Below, piece after piece: positions 1-7,493 of a stretch of DNA of 12,203 nt. The stretch's first letter is position 1; every line of letters begins with the position of its first letter. The stretch is from CAYHEQ01 sp964355795. GTDB taxonomy: Bacteria > Patescibacteriota > JACPGU01. The translations under genes were made by a program, and so were the position numbers. The notes below the pieces were generated by a model. The model was not told where the DNA came from. It ran no database searches and saw only the letters and a list, made by a program, of their open reading frames with translations. The DNA lies in NCBI GenBank assembly GCA_964355795.1, contig CAYHEQ010000027.1, positions 1 through 12,203 on the forward strand, written 5' to 3'.

Positions 1-492
1 CGTTTCCAGAAATGGCACTTTATCACCGTTTTTGAGCCATTTGTCAACATTGCCCTCTCCAGCGTTATAAGCGGCCAAAACATTATCCAGATTACCATAT
101 CTCTGGGATAGATAGGAAAGATAATAGCACCCGTAACGAATATTGGTCTCGGCATCGGTCAACGAGCTTTCGGCGAAATCTTCTTCTCTCAGCTTTCCAG
201 CGATATACCGTCCCGTTTCCGGTAAAATCTGCATCAGCCCCACCGCCCCTTTAGCAGAATTGGAGTTAGGGTCGAACCTGCTTTCTTCATAAATAACCGC
301 CGAGACTAGGGATGGCTCCAGACTATATCGCGTCGAGTAAGTCGCAATCTGGGTGGCGTATTTTAAGGGGTACTTGTTTTGCAGGTAGATCAAATAGAGA
401 CCTTTAGCTCCAAAGTAAAAACCGATAGCCGTTGCGACGAATAGAGCTATCAGAATAACGACCACCAAAATAGCCAATATTTTCTCCCTCAT
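1..492 (-). CDS. Membrane-anchored lytic transglycosylase (SLT domain), 3' end cut by window edge
   Basis: The reading frame starts at ATG 492 and is still open at base 1, giving 164 residues of a longer protein. Residues 5-25 form one hydrophobic segment, so this is an N-terminal membrane anchor or uncleaved signal, with the rest outside the membrane. Residues about 45-160 are an SLT (goose-lysozyme-like) fold: EESRFDP at 69-75 carries the probable catalytic Glu70 followed by Ser, GLMQILPET at 85-93 matches the second family motif, and AAYNAGEGNV at 140-149 matches the third. Family members cleave the MurNAc-GlcNAc bond of peptidoglycan with 1,6-anhydro product, for wall remodelling or for assembly of envelope machines. 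The alternative ATG at 500 hits a stop after three codons, so 492 is the start. The gene is divergent from rel. The general class is secure; which transglycosylase subfamily cannot be told. Confidence 0.9.
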   Translation of the reverse strand, partial: MREKILAILVVVILIALFVATAIGFYFGAKGLYLIYLQNKYPLKYATQIATYSTRYSLEPSLVSAVIYEESRFDPNSNSAKGAVGLMQILPETGRYIAGKLREEDFAESSLTDAETNIRYGCYYLSYLSQRYGNLDNVLAAYNAGEGNVDKWLKNGDKVPFLET

Positions 493-498
493 AAATTC

Positions 499-507
499 AT
501 TGTAGCA
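499..507 (-). promoter_or_regulatory. Extended -10 promoter element of the transglycosylase gene
   Basis: Read on the minus strand, this is TGCTACAAT, a TGn extended -10 with a good hexamer, TACAAT. Exactly six bases (GAATTT) separate it from the ATG at 492, so transcription would begin at or next to the A of the start codon. No convincing -35 is seen at the usual distance, as is common for extended -10 promoters. No Shine-Dalgarno sequence fits in front of the ATG, in keeping with a leaderless mRNA. Confidence 0.5.
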
Positions 508-522
508 TAAATTATCATGGTT

Positions 523-558
523 ATTAGGATAATTAGGGCTATTGAGATTATTGGGGCA
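523..558. repeat. Degenerate 9-bp tandem repeat (4 units) in the divergent spacer
   Basis: Four head-to-tail 9-mers begin at 523, 532, 541 and 550: ATTAGGATA, ATTAGGGCT, ATTGAGATT, ATTGGGGCA. All begin ATT and then have purines at positions 4-6, roughly ATTRRGRYW. A fifth, weaker unit (ATGGGAGTA) could follow at 559. The array fills much of the spacer between the divergent transglycosylase and rel genes and overlaps the putative rel -35. It may be a decayed minisatellite or a set of phased protein sites; nothing in the sequence decides between them. Confidence 0.5.
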
Positions 559-571
559 ATGGGAGTAAAAT
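542..571 (+). promoter_or_regulatory. Possible promoter of rel
   Basis: TTGAGA at 542-547 and TAAAAT at 566-571 are separated by 18 bp, which is a reasonable housekeeping-sigma promoter. The predicted start point near 578 lies only about four bases before the ATG at 582, so the mRNA would be nearly leaderless. The purine run GGGAG at 561-565 is 16 bases from the ATG, too far for a normal ribosome binding site. Confidence 0.35.
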
Positions 572-581
572 AGCTACTACT

Positions 582-2033
582 ATGACTGACGCCAACATTT
601 CATCTTTTCTAATCAACTCGCCAAGGATATTGACCGAAGGAGAAGCAGAACTCATCGGTAAAGCTTTTGCTTTCGCCGAAAAAGCGCACGCGGGGCAAAA
701 AAGGGCTTCTGGTGAGCCTTATTTTGTTCATGCCTATCACACGGGGCTCAATCTTTTGAAAATAGGCATGGACGCGGAGACCGTTTCGGCTGGTCTACTC
801 CACGATGTGCCCGAAGATACCGCGAACACGCTGGAAGAAATAGAAAAAGAATTTGGCGACAACATTGCCTTCTTGGTCAATGGCGTCACGAAATTGGGCC
901 AACTGAAATACCGCGGGCAGGAACGAGAGACAGAGAGTTTGCGCAAGATGTTCCTAGCGATGGCCGAAGATATTCGCGTGGTTTTGATAAAATTGGCCGA
1001 TCGTCTACACAATATGCAGACTTTACAATTTTTGCCCGAAGAAAAAAGAAGGAGAATCGCCCACGAAACATTAGAAATCTACGCTCCCATCGCTGACCGT
1101 CTGGAAATGGGAGAGATCAAAGGCGAGCTAGAAGATCTCTCCTTCCAATACATCTACCCTGATGAATACAGGAAGCTGGTTGAGGAATCCCAACCTTTTT
1201 ACGAAAATCTCACCGAATATTTGGAGCAGATTAAACCAAAGATTTTGCTTCATTTGGCCGAAGAAAATCTGGCGCCCGTCTCTATGGGTTCGCGCACCAA
1301 ACATCTGTGGAGCCTCTACAAAAAAGCGCAAAAAGAAGGCGGACTGGGCAAAGTTTATGACATCGCCGCTTTGCGTCTGATTTTTCACGAAGTAGAGGAG
1401 TGCTACAAAGCGCTGGGCGTTATCCACACGATGTTCAAGCCTTTGCCGGGCAAAATCAAAGACTACATCGCCGTCCCCAAACCCAACGGCTACCAGAGTA
1501 TTCACACCACCGTCATCACGCCAGAAGAAAGGATTATTGAAATCCAAATCAGAACAATGAAAATGCACGAAGAGGCCGAACAAGGCATCGCCTCCCACTG
1601 GGCTTATGTTCAGCAAGGAAAACCGGAGGAAGGTGGGGTCTTGAACCAGCGCAAATTTGCTTGGGTCAAACAGCTCAAAGAATGGCAGAAAAATTCTGGC
1701 GGAGAAGATTTCATAGAAAGTTTGAAAATTGATTTTTTCAAAAATCGGATTTTTGCTTTCACCCCCAAAGGTGATGTCATTGATCTGCCGGAAGGCGCTA
1801 CGCCAGTAGATTTCGCCTACGCTATTCACTCGGATGTCGGCCATCATTGCGCGGGCGCCAAAGTTTCTGGAAAAATGGTGGGGTTGGATTACTGCTTAAA
1901 AAACGGCGAAGTGGTGGAAATTATTACGCAAAAAAATAAGAAGCCCTCGCCGGGCTGGCTGGATTTCGTGAAGACTAACGAAGCGCGTGCCAAAATCCGC
2001 GCGGTGATGAAGTCTAGTAGAGGCAATTCATGA
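582..2033 (+). CDS. rel: Bifunctional-type (p)ppGpp synthetase/hydrolase, short form without ACT domain
   Basis: This RelA/SpoT-homologue makes (p)ppGpp from ATP and GDP/GTP and hydrolyses it, setting the stringent response in the cytoplasm. Residues about 25-180 form the HD hydrolase with its metal ligands and catalytic pair intact: His50, HDVPED at 74-79 and ADRLHN at 139-144. Residues about 235-345 form the synthetase: GSRTKHLWSLYKK, YDIAALRLIF, GKIKDYIAVPKPNGYQSIHTTV and EIQIRT. KIKD at 291-294 corresponds to the basic RxKD motif of bifunctional enzymes, not the acidic ExDD of RelA. A TGS domain occupies about 388-450 (FAFTPKGDVIDLPEGATPVD). The protein stops at 483 residues, about 250 short of typical Rel, and lacks the zinc-finger/RIS and ACT regions that sense ribosome state. 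The end is clean, with no sign of frameshift, so the short form seems native. Regulation must rest on the TGS domain or on other partners. Confidence 0.95.
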   Translation: MTDANISSFLINSPRILTEGEAELIGKAFAFAEKAHAGQKRASGEPYFVHAYHTGLNLLKIGMDAETVSAGLLHDVPEDTANTLEEIEKEFGDNIAFLVNGVTKLGQLKYRGQERETESLRKMFLAMAEDIRVVLIKLADRLHNMQTLQFLPEEKRRRIAHETLEIYAPIADRLEMGEIKGELEDLSFQYIYPDEYRKLVEESQPFYENLTEYLEQIKPKILLHLAEENLAPVSMGSRTKHLWSLYKKAQKEGGLGKVYDIAALRLIFHEVEECYKALGVIHTMFKPLPGKIKDYIAVPKPNGYQSIHTTVITPEERIIEIQIRTMKMHEEAEQGIASHWAYVQQGKPEEGGVLNQRKFAWVKQLKEWQKNSGGEDFIESLKIDFFKNRIFAFTPKGDVIDLPEGATPVDFAYAIHSDVGHHCAGAKVSGKMVGLDYCLKNGEVVEIITQKNKKPSPGWLDFVKTNEARAKIRAVMKSSRGNS

Positions 2034-2043
2034 ATTGTCTCTA
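2018..2043 (+). terminator. Loopless hairpin over the rel stop codon, possible weak terminator
   Basis: Arms 2018-2030 and 2031-2043 are complementary over 13 bases with one G-U pair. The central 14 bases (CAATTCATGAATTG) form a perfect palindrome, and the TGA stop of rel is at 2031-2033. No T-run follows on either strand, so intrinsic termination is doubtful. It may protect the 3' end or separate the convergent rel and LTD/PKD transcripts in the 42-bp spacer. Confidence 0.3.
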
Positions 2044-2075
2044 AGATTGCCAATGTCTAAGAAAAGTTTAAACCC

Positions 2076-4604
2076 TTATTCCTCAAAGAGCTCTTTGATC
2101 GCTTCGGCTTCTTGTTTCTCCGTTTTGGTGGAAGCGTGCGAGAGCAGATAGTGGACATATTCCGGGCCGATGACGAATTTTACCACGCCCGCGATAGCCA
2201 TCAGCATTAAAAAGCCGATGAGATAGGGAGATTGTGTCCAAGGTCTTGGCTCGCTTTTTGTTTGAGCGGAAAAATTGTCCGCGGCAACCGCTGTCGGCAC
2301 AGCGTCTTTTAACGCCTCGCCCAAATCCAGCTTGATGACTGGATTATAATTGCTCTTTTTTTCTATTTTGACCGTCGGTGTTTCAACGAAGGGCGTGTAA
2401 CTACTGTAAGGCAGGAGCGCCTCCTCTGTCGGCGCTGACGGCGCGAGCGCCAATTGATTATCAGTCGTAGTTTTGATTGCTTCTTTATTTAATTGCTTCT
2501 CTGTCTCTTCCTCTTGCTTATTGGCTGGCTCACTTACTTGCTTACTTGCCTCCTCCGTCCCTCCCCACGCCCATTTCCCATCCGCGCCCAGCGTCAAAGG
2601 CACGCCCTTTTTTGCCGTCTCAAGGTAGCTAACGGTGGACACAATAGCGCTAGATTTATTTAATAGTCGAGCTGAATCGCCAGTATTATTCAAGGCCAAT
2701 TTTGTTTCCGAAGAGTAAAATATCGCTGTCTCGTCCGGCGCTAAAATCTTATCGTAATTTATTATGTACGGTTTGCTCCCACCCTCACCGTCATCCAAAA
2801 TCCAACCTTTGAGATTGACCTTTTTCGTATCAATATTTTTCAGCTTAATATACTCCTCGCCGGTCGCCGAGATGACGGCCGAAGTCGTACCACCACTGCC
2901 CGGATCGGGTAAAATCTCGGTGATAATCACGCTACCGTCACCGGAGACCTGTTCTTCCGGGGGCGCAGTATAGGCTGGTGGCGGAGAAAACACATTCGCC
3001 GTCAAACTATCGGTAGCCGTATCGCCCCTGTCGTCAGTGACAGTCAGAATCACTGTATAATTGCCGGCAGTAGCGTAAAGATGGCTGATCTCCACGCCCG
3101 AACCGGTAAGACTATCCCCGAAATCCCAAGCAAAAGAGGTGATGATCCCATCGGCATCGGAAGAATTAATACCGCTAAAAGTGGCCGAAGTTCCCAGCTG
3201 GATACTTTGGTCGATTCCCGCGGAAGCAATGGGCAATTGGTTGGGTGGCAAGGGATTGAGTTGCCCCGGAGAAGGAGTGGAAGTCGTTGTCCAATTACTC
3301 TCCGCGTTATTTCTATCGCGACTGTATGACTGATCGGTAGCGGTGGCCGTGTAGGTATAGCTGTCATTAACTGTACCGATAGGAGTGATTAGCCGAACTG
3401 TATCGCCAGTGTTATTGAGCACCAAACCAGTCTCATTTTTGTAAAAAATCATCACTGCCCCCGGCTCTATCGTCGTCCCCCCAAGAGTAAAAGCTGTAGA
3501 GCCACCCTCTATATCGTCAATTATCCAACCAGAGAGGTTTATCGCCACCGTATCAGTATTAATAATCTCTATCCACTCATCGCCAGAATTGGCCACCCCG
3601 TCACTGTCCCAATCGGTGGTAGAGCCCGGCGCGGGCATAAATTCGTTGAGCAAGATTTTGTCCGAATAGGCGCCGGCATCGGCCACCAAAACATCTATAG
3701 CCTTGATGTTTTGAGCGCCATCGTCATCAGTTACTCGCAGACTAATCGTATATTGTCCAGCCACACTATAAATGTGGCTAGCGGTAATGCCCGTCGCCGT
3801 GGTCGTATCGCCAAAACCCCAGAGATATTCCGTGATAGTGCCATCGGAATCAGTTGAGGCCGAACCGTCAAAAGAAACGGTAGCGTTCACCAGGACAATT
3901 TGATTGGAACCCGGACTAGACACTGGCGGTATATTGCTAGGCAGAGACATCCCCGTTGGGATTTCCATAGCGGAAAGACTATTTTGCGGTTCGGAAGTTG
4001 TTCTGATGGCGAAATCATTGGCGTTAGAGCCAGTAAAAGAGCCATTACCCTTCAGAGCGTCACTTTCTCCGGGCAATCTTTCTAAGCCGGTATTGGCGCT
4101 AGGACCATTCGGATAGACAGCGCCTTCATAGAAAGCGCCAGTAAAGCTCGTCCCCCAACCCGCTTTGTCTATATTTGTCCAGACTTCTTCAATATTATCA
4201 AATTTTTGCAACGCTACCCCGTTATTATTGGCCAAAGTATCGGCAGAAACAACATCAGGGATAGTCAAAATAGCGGTATAGCCACTATTTGCCCACAAAA
4301 AATACCCAAAAGCGGGGATACTATGGCTAGAAGAAAAAGTAATGATATTAGATTCTGTGCCAGTAGAAGCCTGTTTGCGCAAGCGATAGCCGTCCAGACT
4401 GACAGCGTAAGCGGTAGGATTGTAAAGCTCTATGAAATCATCATTCGCCACTCCTCCCGCAATTTGAATTTCTGAAATAACTAAATTAGTAGCGGTGTAG
4501 GCCAAAGCGGAGGAAAAAACAAAAACAAAACTAAAATAATACAACGCTAAAGACGCGATCGCAACATAAGAAAATGTCTTCTTCGTGGACACTTTTTTGA
4601 ACAT
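2076..4604 (-). CDS. Secreted, C-terminally anchored surface protein with alternating lamin-tail and PKD domains
   Basis: 842 residues. The N-terminus is a signal peptide: basic KKVSTKK, a hydrophobic stretch at about 11-33, and a likely cleavage after SALA (32-35). Five beta-sandwich domains then alternate: LTD1 about 38-210 (ISEIQIAGGVANDDFIELYN), PKD1 about 228-308 (FDGSASTDSDGTITEYLWGFGD), LTD2 about 316-445 (GDEWIEIINTDTVAINLSGW), PKD2 about 456-538 (SSDADGIITSFAWDFGD) and LTD3 about 558-680 (GEEYIKLKNIDTKKVNLKGW). A low-complexity Glu/Lys/Thr/Pro linker spans about 683-790, followed by one membrane helix at about 793-813 and a short charged tail. The topology is an extracellular stalk held by a C-terminal anchor. 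Both domain families are linked to adhesion and protein or polysaccharide binding. No catalytic domain is visible, so a structural or adhesive role at the cell surface is an inference. Confidence 0.85.
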   Translation of the reverse strand: MFKKVSTKKTFSYVAIASLALYYFSFVFVFSSALAYTATNLVISEIQIAGGVANDDFIELYNPTAYAVSLDGYRLRKQASTGTESNIITFSSSHSIPAFGYFLWANSGYTAILTIPDVVSADTLANNNGVALQKFDNIEEVWTNIDKAGWGTSFTGAFYEGAVYPNGPSANTGLERLPGESDALKGNGSFTGSNANDFAIRTTSEPQNSLSAMEIPTGMSLPSNIPPVSSPGSNQIVLVNATVSFDGSASTDSDGTITEYLWGFGDTTTATGITASHIYSVAGQYTISLRVTDDDGAQNIKAIDVLVADAGAYSDKILLNEFMPAPGSTTDWDSDGVANSGDEWIEIINTDTVAINLSGWIIDDIEGGSTAFTLGGTTIEPGAVMIFYKNETGLVLNNTGDTVRLITPIGTVNDSYTYTATATDQSYSRDRNNAESNWTTTSTPSPGQLNPLPPNQLPIASAGIDQSIQLGTSATFSGINSSDADGIITSFAWDFGDSLTGSGVEISHLYATAGNYTVILTVTDDRGDTATDSLTANVFSPPPAYTAPPEEQVSGDGSVIITEILPDPGSGGTTSAVISATGEEYIKLKNIDTKKVNLKGWILDDGEGGSKPYIINYDKILAPDETAIFYSSETKLALNNTGDSARLLNKSSAIVSTVSYLETAKKGVPLTLGADGKWAWGGTEEASKQVSEPANKQEEETEKQLNKEAIKTTTDNQLALAPSAPTEEALLPYSSYTPFVETPTVKIEKKSNYNPVIKLDLGEALKDAVPTAVAADNFSAQTKSEPRPWTQSPYLIGFLMLMAIAGVVKFVIGPEYVHYLLSHASTKTEKQEAEAIKELFEE

Positions 4605-4610
4605 ATTTTA

Positions 4611-4638
4611 ATTATAGCCCTACTGCCAAAAACCTCAA
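4611..4638 (-). promoter_or_regulatory. Promoter of the LTD/PKD surface protein gene
   Basis: On the minus strand, TTGAGG (4638-4633) and a perfect TATAAT (4616-4611) are separated by 16 bp. The -10 ends six bases (TAAAAT) before the ATG at 4604, which puts the start point on the A of the start codon. No Shine-Dalgarno sequence is present. The promoter lies in the 58-bp spacer after the PH-domain gene, so the surface protein gene probably has its own transcript. Confidence 0.6.
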
Positions 4639-4662
4639 GAGTATATTATCAGCATCAAACCA

Positions 4663-5724
4663 TTATCCCATCTCCTTCAAAGTATTGAGAATTTCATCGT
4701 CTAGCTCCTGCTCTGACTGCCAAATAACGCCTTCTTCAATAATAATTCGTCCATCGTTATAATGTTTTTTGTTATCATGCTCCCTCTGCTCTTCTCTCGC
4801 CAAAATAACTTTTTCAATAATTGGCATCTGTTCTTTGACTTCTTCCTCTACTAAATGCATCCCTTCTTCCACTATTCTCTGATGGGCAAATTCATCTTTG
4901 ATGCCCTCGTCCAACCATTCCGCGCGTTGTAATTCCAAAATCTTAGTGGCTATTTCGTTGGGATGGGGAATGGGCGAGAAAGAAAAATTTTCTTTTTCCC
5001 CCGCTGTTTCTACGAAGATACCGCCGATATCCAGAAAACCGTAGAGGAAACCTTTGACATGAGCGCTAGCGTCCTGCACATGCTGAAAGCTAGTTTCGGA
5101 AGTCTTACGATTAAAAAGCATAATTTGCTCAATCCGCACTATTCTTCGGCTAGTAATAATAAAAATGTCCATATAGAAATCTAGCCACGAGATATAGGAA
5201 TAAGCCACAATGCTCAAGGCGTACATTCCGCCGATGATGATCAAAACTCCCAAACCGATATTTTGCGCTATTTCGTTTCTATTCACCCCATCAAAAATAC
5301 TCTCCATTTTGGATTGGGCATTCAAGACAATGATGGCGGAAAAAAGCAAAGCGATGATAATAAAGAGAATGTAGCCAGTAACAAAAGCGAATTGATGACG
5401 GTTAAAAACGCCCAAAATTTCTGTAATGACCGCGCTATTAGTATATTTTTTTCCCACTCTGATCAAAACATACAAAAGCGCGGCCAAGGAAATAGCGGCC
5501 AAAATAATGTCTTCAAACAGCCAGAGGTATTCCGTGAGAATACTAAAAATTTTGGCAGAAGAAAGGTCGCTAACCAGAGCGTTGCCAAAAACAATCATAA
5601 AAGCAAAAAACAGAGTCATCATCAAAGCAATCGCCACATTGCCCAAAAAAGCCAGCCAATGCTTGCGCGCGACCGCAATAATTTTTTCATTAGGATGTAG
5701 ATCCAATATCACTTCGCGTCCCAT
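4663..5724 (-). CDS. Polytopic membrane protein with a bacterial PH domain
   Basis: 353 residues. Four hydrophobic helices are predicted at about 23-47, 67-90, 112-135 and 156-178. They are followed by a cytoplasmic bacterial PH (bPH2/YdbT-like) domain at about 179-265, recognisable from WLDFYMDIFIITSRRIVRIE, the run around FQHVQDASAHVKGFLYGF, and GGIFVETAGEKENFSFSPIP. The C-terminal 85 residues are strongly charged and probably helical. PH-like domains of this kind dock on membranes or on partner proteins; the biochemical role is unknown. Once the false assembly gap is closed, the start lies 33 bp downstream of the stop of the small membrane-protein gene, so the two may share a transcript. 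No Shine-Dalgarno sequence precedes the ATG. The usual two-helix members are shorter; the extra helix pair is a variation. Confidence 0.75.
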   Translation of the reverse strand: MGREVILDLHPNEKIIAVARKHWLAFLGNVAIALMMTLFFAFMIVFGNALVSDLSSAKIFSILTEYLWLFEDIILAAISLAALLYVLIRVGKKYTNSAVITEILGVFNRHQFAFVTGYILFIIIALLFSAIIVLNAQSKMESIFDGVNRNEIAQNIGLGVLIIIGGMYALSIVAYSYISWLDFYMDIFIITSRRIVRIEQIMLFNRKTSETSFQHVQDASAHVKGFLYGFLDIGGIFVETAGEKENFSFSPIPHPNEIATKILELQRAEWLDEGIKDEFAHQRIVEEGMHLVEEEVKEQMPIIEKVILAREEQREHDNKKHYNDGRIIIEEGVIWQSEQELDDEILNTLKEMG

Positions 5725-5904
5725 ATTGCTTAGAAATTATTAGTCTATTNNNNNNNNNNNNNNNNNNNNNNNNNNNNNNNNNNNNNNNNNNNNNNNNNNN
5801 NNNNNNNNNNNNNNNNNNNNNNNNNNNNNNNNNNNNNNNNNNNNNNNNNATGTAGATCCAATATCACTTCGCGTCCCATATTGCTTAGAAATTATTAGTC
5901 TATT
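5695..5904. other. Assembly gap (100 Ns at 5750-5849) flanked by an identical 55-bp direct repeat
   Basis: Bases 5695-5749 and 5850-5904 are identical over 55 bp and lie directly against the two sides of a run of exactly 100 Ns. The repeat includes the first ten codons of the PH-domain gene and its upstream bases. The pattern is two contig ends that overlap but were joined with a fixed-size placeholder gap. Collapsing 155 bases (one copy plus the Ns) restores a continuous sequence. The second copy of the ATG (5879) and its codons running into the Ns are not a separate gene. Confidence 0.9.
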
Positions 5905-5912
5905 TTTTGAGT

Positions 5913-6302
5913 CTATTTAGGCTCTTGGGAAATCGTCAAGAATTCGTCCCAGGACAAAAGGGAAGTCCAAAATCCTTCTTTTTTCTCTGTCTCAACGGTA
6001 TTTTTATCAACTTTTTTTTCTGGCGACTGGGTCTCTTTGGAAGTAGTTTCTACTTTTTTCTCTGAAGAAAAAATCGTTTTCCACCAGACCGTTGGCGTAT
6101 CGTTCCAAGTGTAAAGCCCCATCACGATAAAAGTTAAAAAAATAATAACTAAAGAGACAAAGAGCATAGCAAAAGAAACAAAGCGCACTTTGCCCCCCAA
6201 AGATTTTTGCTCACTAAAAACCCAGACTCGATAAAAAGCTAACGCCATCAGCGCGCAGTACCCAATGAGGAACAAGATGTAGACGACTTTGAGAACTGAC
6301 AT
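5913..6302 (-). CDS. Small membrane protein with two helices, function unknown
   Basis: 129 residues with no family that I recognise. Two hydrophobic helices at about 4-27 and 41-65 are joined by a short basic loop (QKSLGGKVR), which suggests a hairpin with the loop inside. Residues 66-78 are aromatic (YTWNDTPTVWWKTIF), typical of a membrane interface. A Lys/Glu/Thr-rich tail at about 79-108 follows, then an aromatic C-terminus (GFWTSLLSWDEF). The start at 6302 is the only ATG before the first helix and is preceded by only a weak purine stretch (GAAG). It lies upstream of the PH-domain gene on the same strand, 33 bp apart after removing the false gap, so the two may act together at the membrane. 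That link rests on position only. Confidence 0.7.
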   Translation of the reverse strand: MSVLKVVYILFLIGYCALMALAFYRVWVFSEQKSLGGKVRFVSFAMLFVSLVIIFLTFIVMGLYTWNDTPTVWWKTIFSSEKKVETTSKETQSPEKKVDKNTVETEKKEGFWTSLLSWDEFLTISQEPK

Positions 6303-6333
6303 GAATCTTCGTAATTATTACTATTCTAAGCTA

Positions 6334-6362
6334 ATTTTACTATACTTGAGCCTATACCGCAA
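6334..6362 (-). promoter_or_regulatory. Possible promoter of the small membrane protein / PH-domain pair
   Basis: On the minus strand, TTGCGG (6362-6357) and TAAAAT (6339-6334) are separated by 17 bp. The start point would fall near 6327, leaving a leader of about 25 bases before the ATG at 6302. The site sits just after the ruvB terminator, where a new transcription unit would be expected to begin. Confidence 0.4.
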
Positions 6363-6369
6363 CCCTTTC

Positions 6370-6399
6370 AAAAACCCCGCCTGATATTGAGGCGGGGTT
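6370..6399 (-). terminator. Intrinsic terminator of the lexA-hsdM-hsdS-ruvB cluster
   Basis: On the minus strand, AACCCCGCCT (6399-6390) pairs perfectly with AGGCGGGGTT (6382-6373) around a 7-base loop. The 3' arm runs into TTTTT (6374-6370), giving a GC-rich stem and a short U-tract. The ruvB stop codon TAA (6400-6398) overlaps the foot of the stem. The orientation fits termination of the minus-strand operon. Confidence 0.85.
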
Positions 6400-7489
6400 A
6401 AATCAATTTTTCTTGCAAACCGTCTGGATGCGTTCGGCCCAAATGTTGATGAGCCCTTTTGGTCGCTTTTCTTCCTCGTGGTGTCCTCTCAATGAAACCG
6501 ATTTGCAGGAGATAAGGTTCATAGACATCCTCTATCGTTTCCCGATCCTCGGCCGTCGCCGCTGATAATGTGTCTAGCCCGACCGGTCCGCCGGCAAATT
6601 TGTCTATGATGGTAAGCAAGATTTTTTTATCACCTTTGTCCAGACCCAATTCGTCCACCTCCAACATTTTTAGCGCCCGTTCCACGACATCACTGGTAAT
6701 CGTCCCGTCGTGGCGAACATCGGCGAAATCGCGAGCGCGACGCAAGAGACGATTAGCGATTCGTGGCGTATAACGCGAACGGCGAGACAAAGAGTCTATC
6801 GCCTTGGACTCAATTTGGGAGTTAAGGATGGACGCTGACCTTTTGATAATCTGTCCAATCTCGCTATCAGAATAAAAGTCTAGATTGAAGATAGTGCCAA
6901 ATCGGTCGCGCAAAGGCGCGGACAGCGAACCGATCCGCGTAGTCGCGCCAATGACAGTGAAAGGATTAAGCTGGATTCTCATCGTGCGCGCTCCCGGCCC
7001 TTTGCCAATGACGATATCAATCGCCCGATCTTCCATCGCCGGGTAGAGAATCTCTTCCACCACTTTGTTCAAGCGGTGGATTTCGTCAATGAAGAGCACA
7101 TCACCGGTTTCTAGAGAAGTCAAGATGGCCGCCAGATCTCCCGCTCTTTCAATCGCGGGGCCCGAAGTAACCTTGACGGTAGAGCCCATTTCGTTACCGA
7201 TAACGAAGGCCAAGGTAGTCTTGCCAATTCCCGGCGGACCGTAAAGCAAACAATGTTCCAGCGCTTCCCCCCTCTTCTTCGCCGCGTCCAAAAAGATTTG
7301 CAAACTCTCTTTAATTTTCTCCTGTCCAATATATTCCCTTAACGACTGGGGACGAAGCGTCACCTCCGCCTTTTCTTCTTCCTCCTCCACTTCCGGCGCC
7401 AAAAAACGATCCAGCTCATTGCCAGCCGACTCTTTTTCGAAATCCTCTGGGTAAATAGTCGATAAATTATTTTTTGCCTTTTTTACCAT
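6398..7489 (-). CDS. ruvB: Holliday junction branch-migration ATPase RuvB
   Basis: RuvB forms hexameric rings that, with RuvA, drive branch migration of Holliday junctions during recombinational repair. From ATG 7489 (363 residues): the Walker A motif GPPGIGKTT is at about 84-92, Walker B FIDEIH at 133-138, the sensor region GATTRIGSLSAP at 181-192 and the arginine-finger segment LRDRFG at 193-198. The C-terminal winged helix contains EDVYEPYLLQIGFIERTPRGRKAT. All key residues are present. The N-terminus has about 45 extra residues with an acidic run (EVEEEEEK) before the conserved LRPQSLREYIGQ. An in-frame TTG at 7513 would add eight residues and overlap hsdS by 20 bp; the ATG four bases after the hsdS stop is preferred. 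AAGGTGG (7510-7504) could be its ribosome site, although 14 bases away. It is the last gene of the lexA cluster, and its GC-rich sequence contrasts with hsdS. Confidence 0.95.
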   Translation of the reverse strand: MVKKAKNNLSTIYPEDFEKESAGNELDRFLAPEVEEEEEKAEVTLRPQSLREYIGQEKIKESLQIFLDAAKKRGEALEHCLLYGPPGIGKTTLAFVIGNEMGSTVKVTSGPAIERAGDLAAILTSLETGDVLFIDEIHRLNKVVEEILYPAMEDRAIDIVIGKGPGARTMRIQLNPFTVIGATTRIGSLSAPLRDRFGTIFNLDFYSDSEIGQIIKRSASILNSQIESKAIDSLSRRSRYTPRIANRLLRRARDFADVRHDGTITSDVVERALKMLEVDELGLDKGDKKILLTIIDKFAGGPVGLDTLSAATAEDRETIEDVYEPYLLQIGFIERTPRGRKATKRAHQHLGRTHPDGLQEKLI

Positions 7490-7493
7490 ATTA

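Noticed and set aside
523..558. 9-bp tandem units as a CRISPR array
   Set aside because: Units are far too short and directly adjacent, there are no spacers, and no cas gene is present.
1128..1847. 239-codon open frame on the minus strand inside rel
   Set aside because: It is fully antisense to a well-conserved enzyme, its translation resembles no family, and it is explained by the codon pattern of rel.
3050..3367. 105-codon open frame inside the LTD/PKD gene in another frame
   Set aside because: It lies within a continuous domain-bearing reading frame and its translation is low-complexity with no recognisable motif.
5850..5879. Second copy of the PH-domain gene start running into the Ns
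   Set aside because: It is the duplicated contig end, identical to 5695-5724, not a paralogue or gene fragment.
6581..6588. GACCGGTC inside ruvB as a second LexA operator
   Set aside because: It lacks the four-base central spacer of the operator in front of lexA and lies deep in coding sequence.
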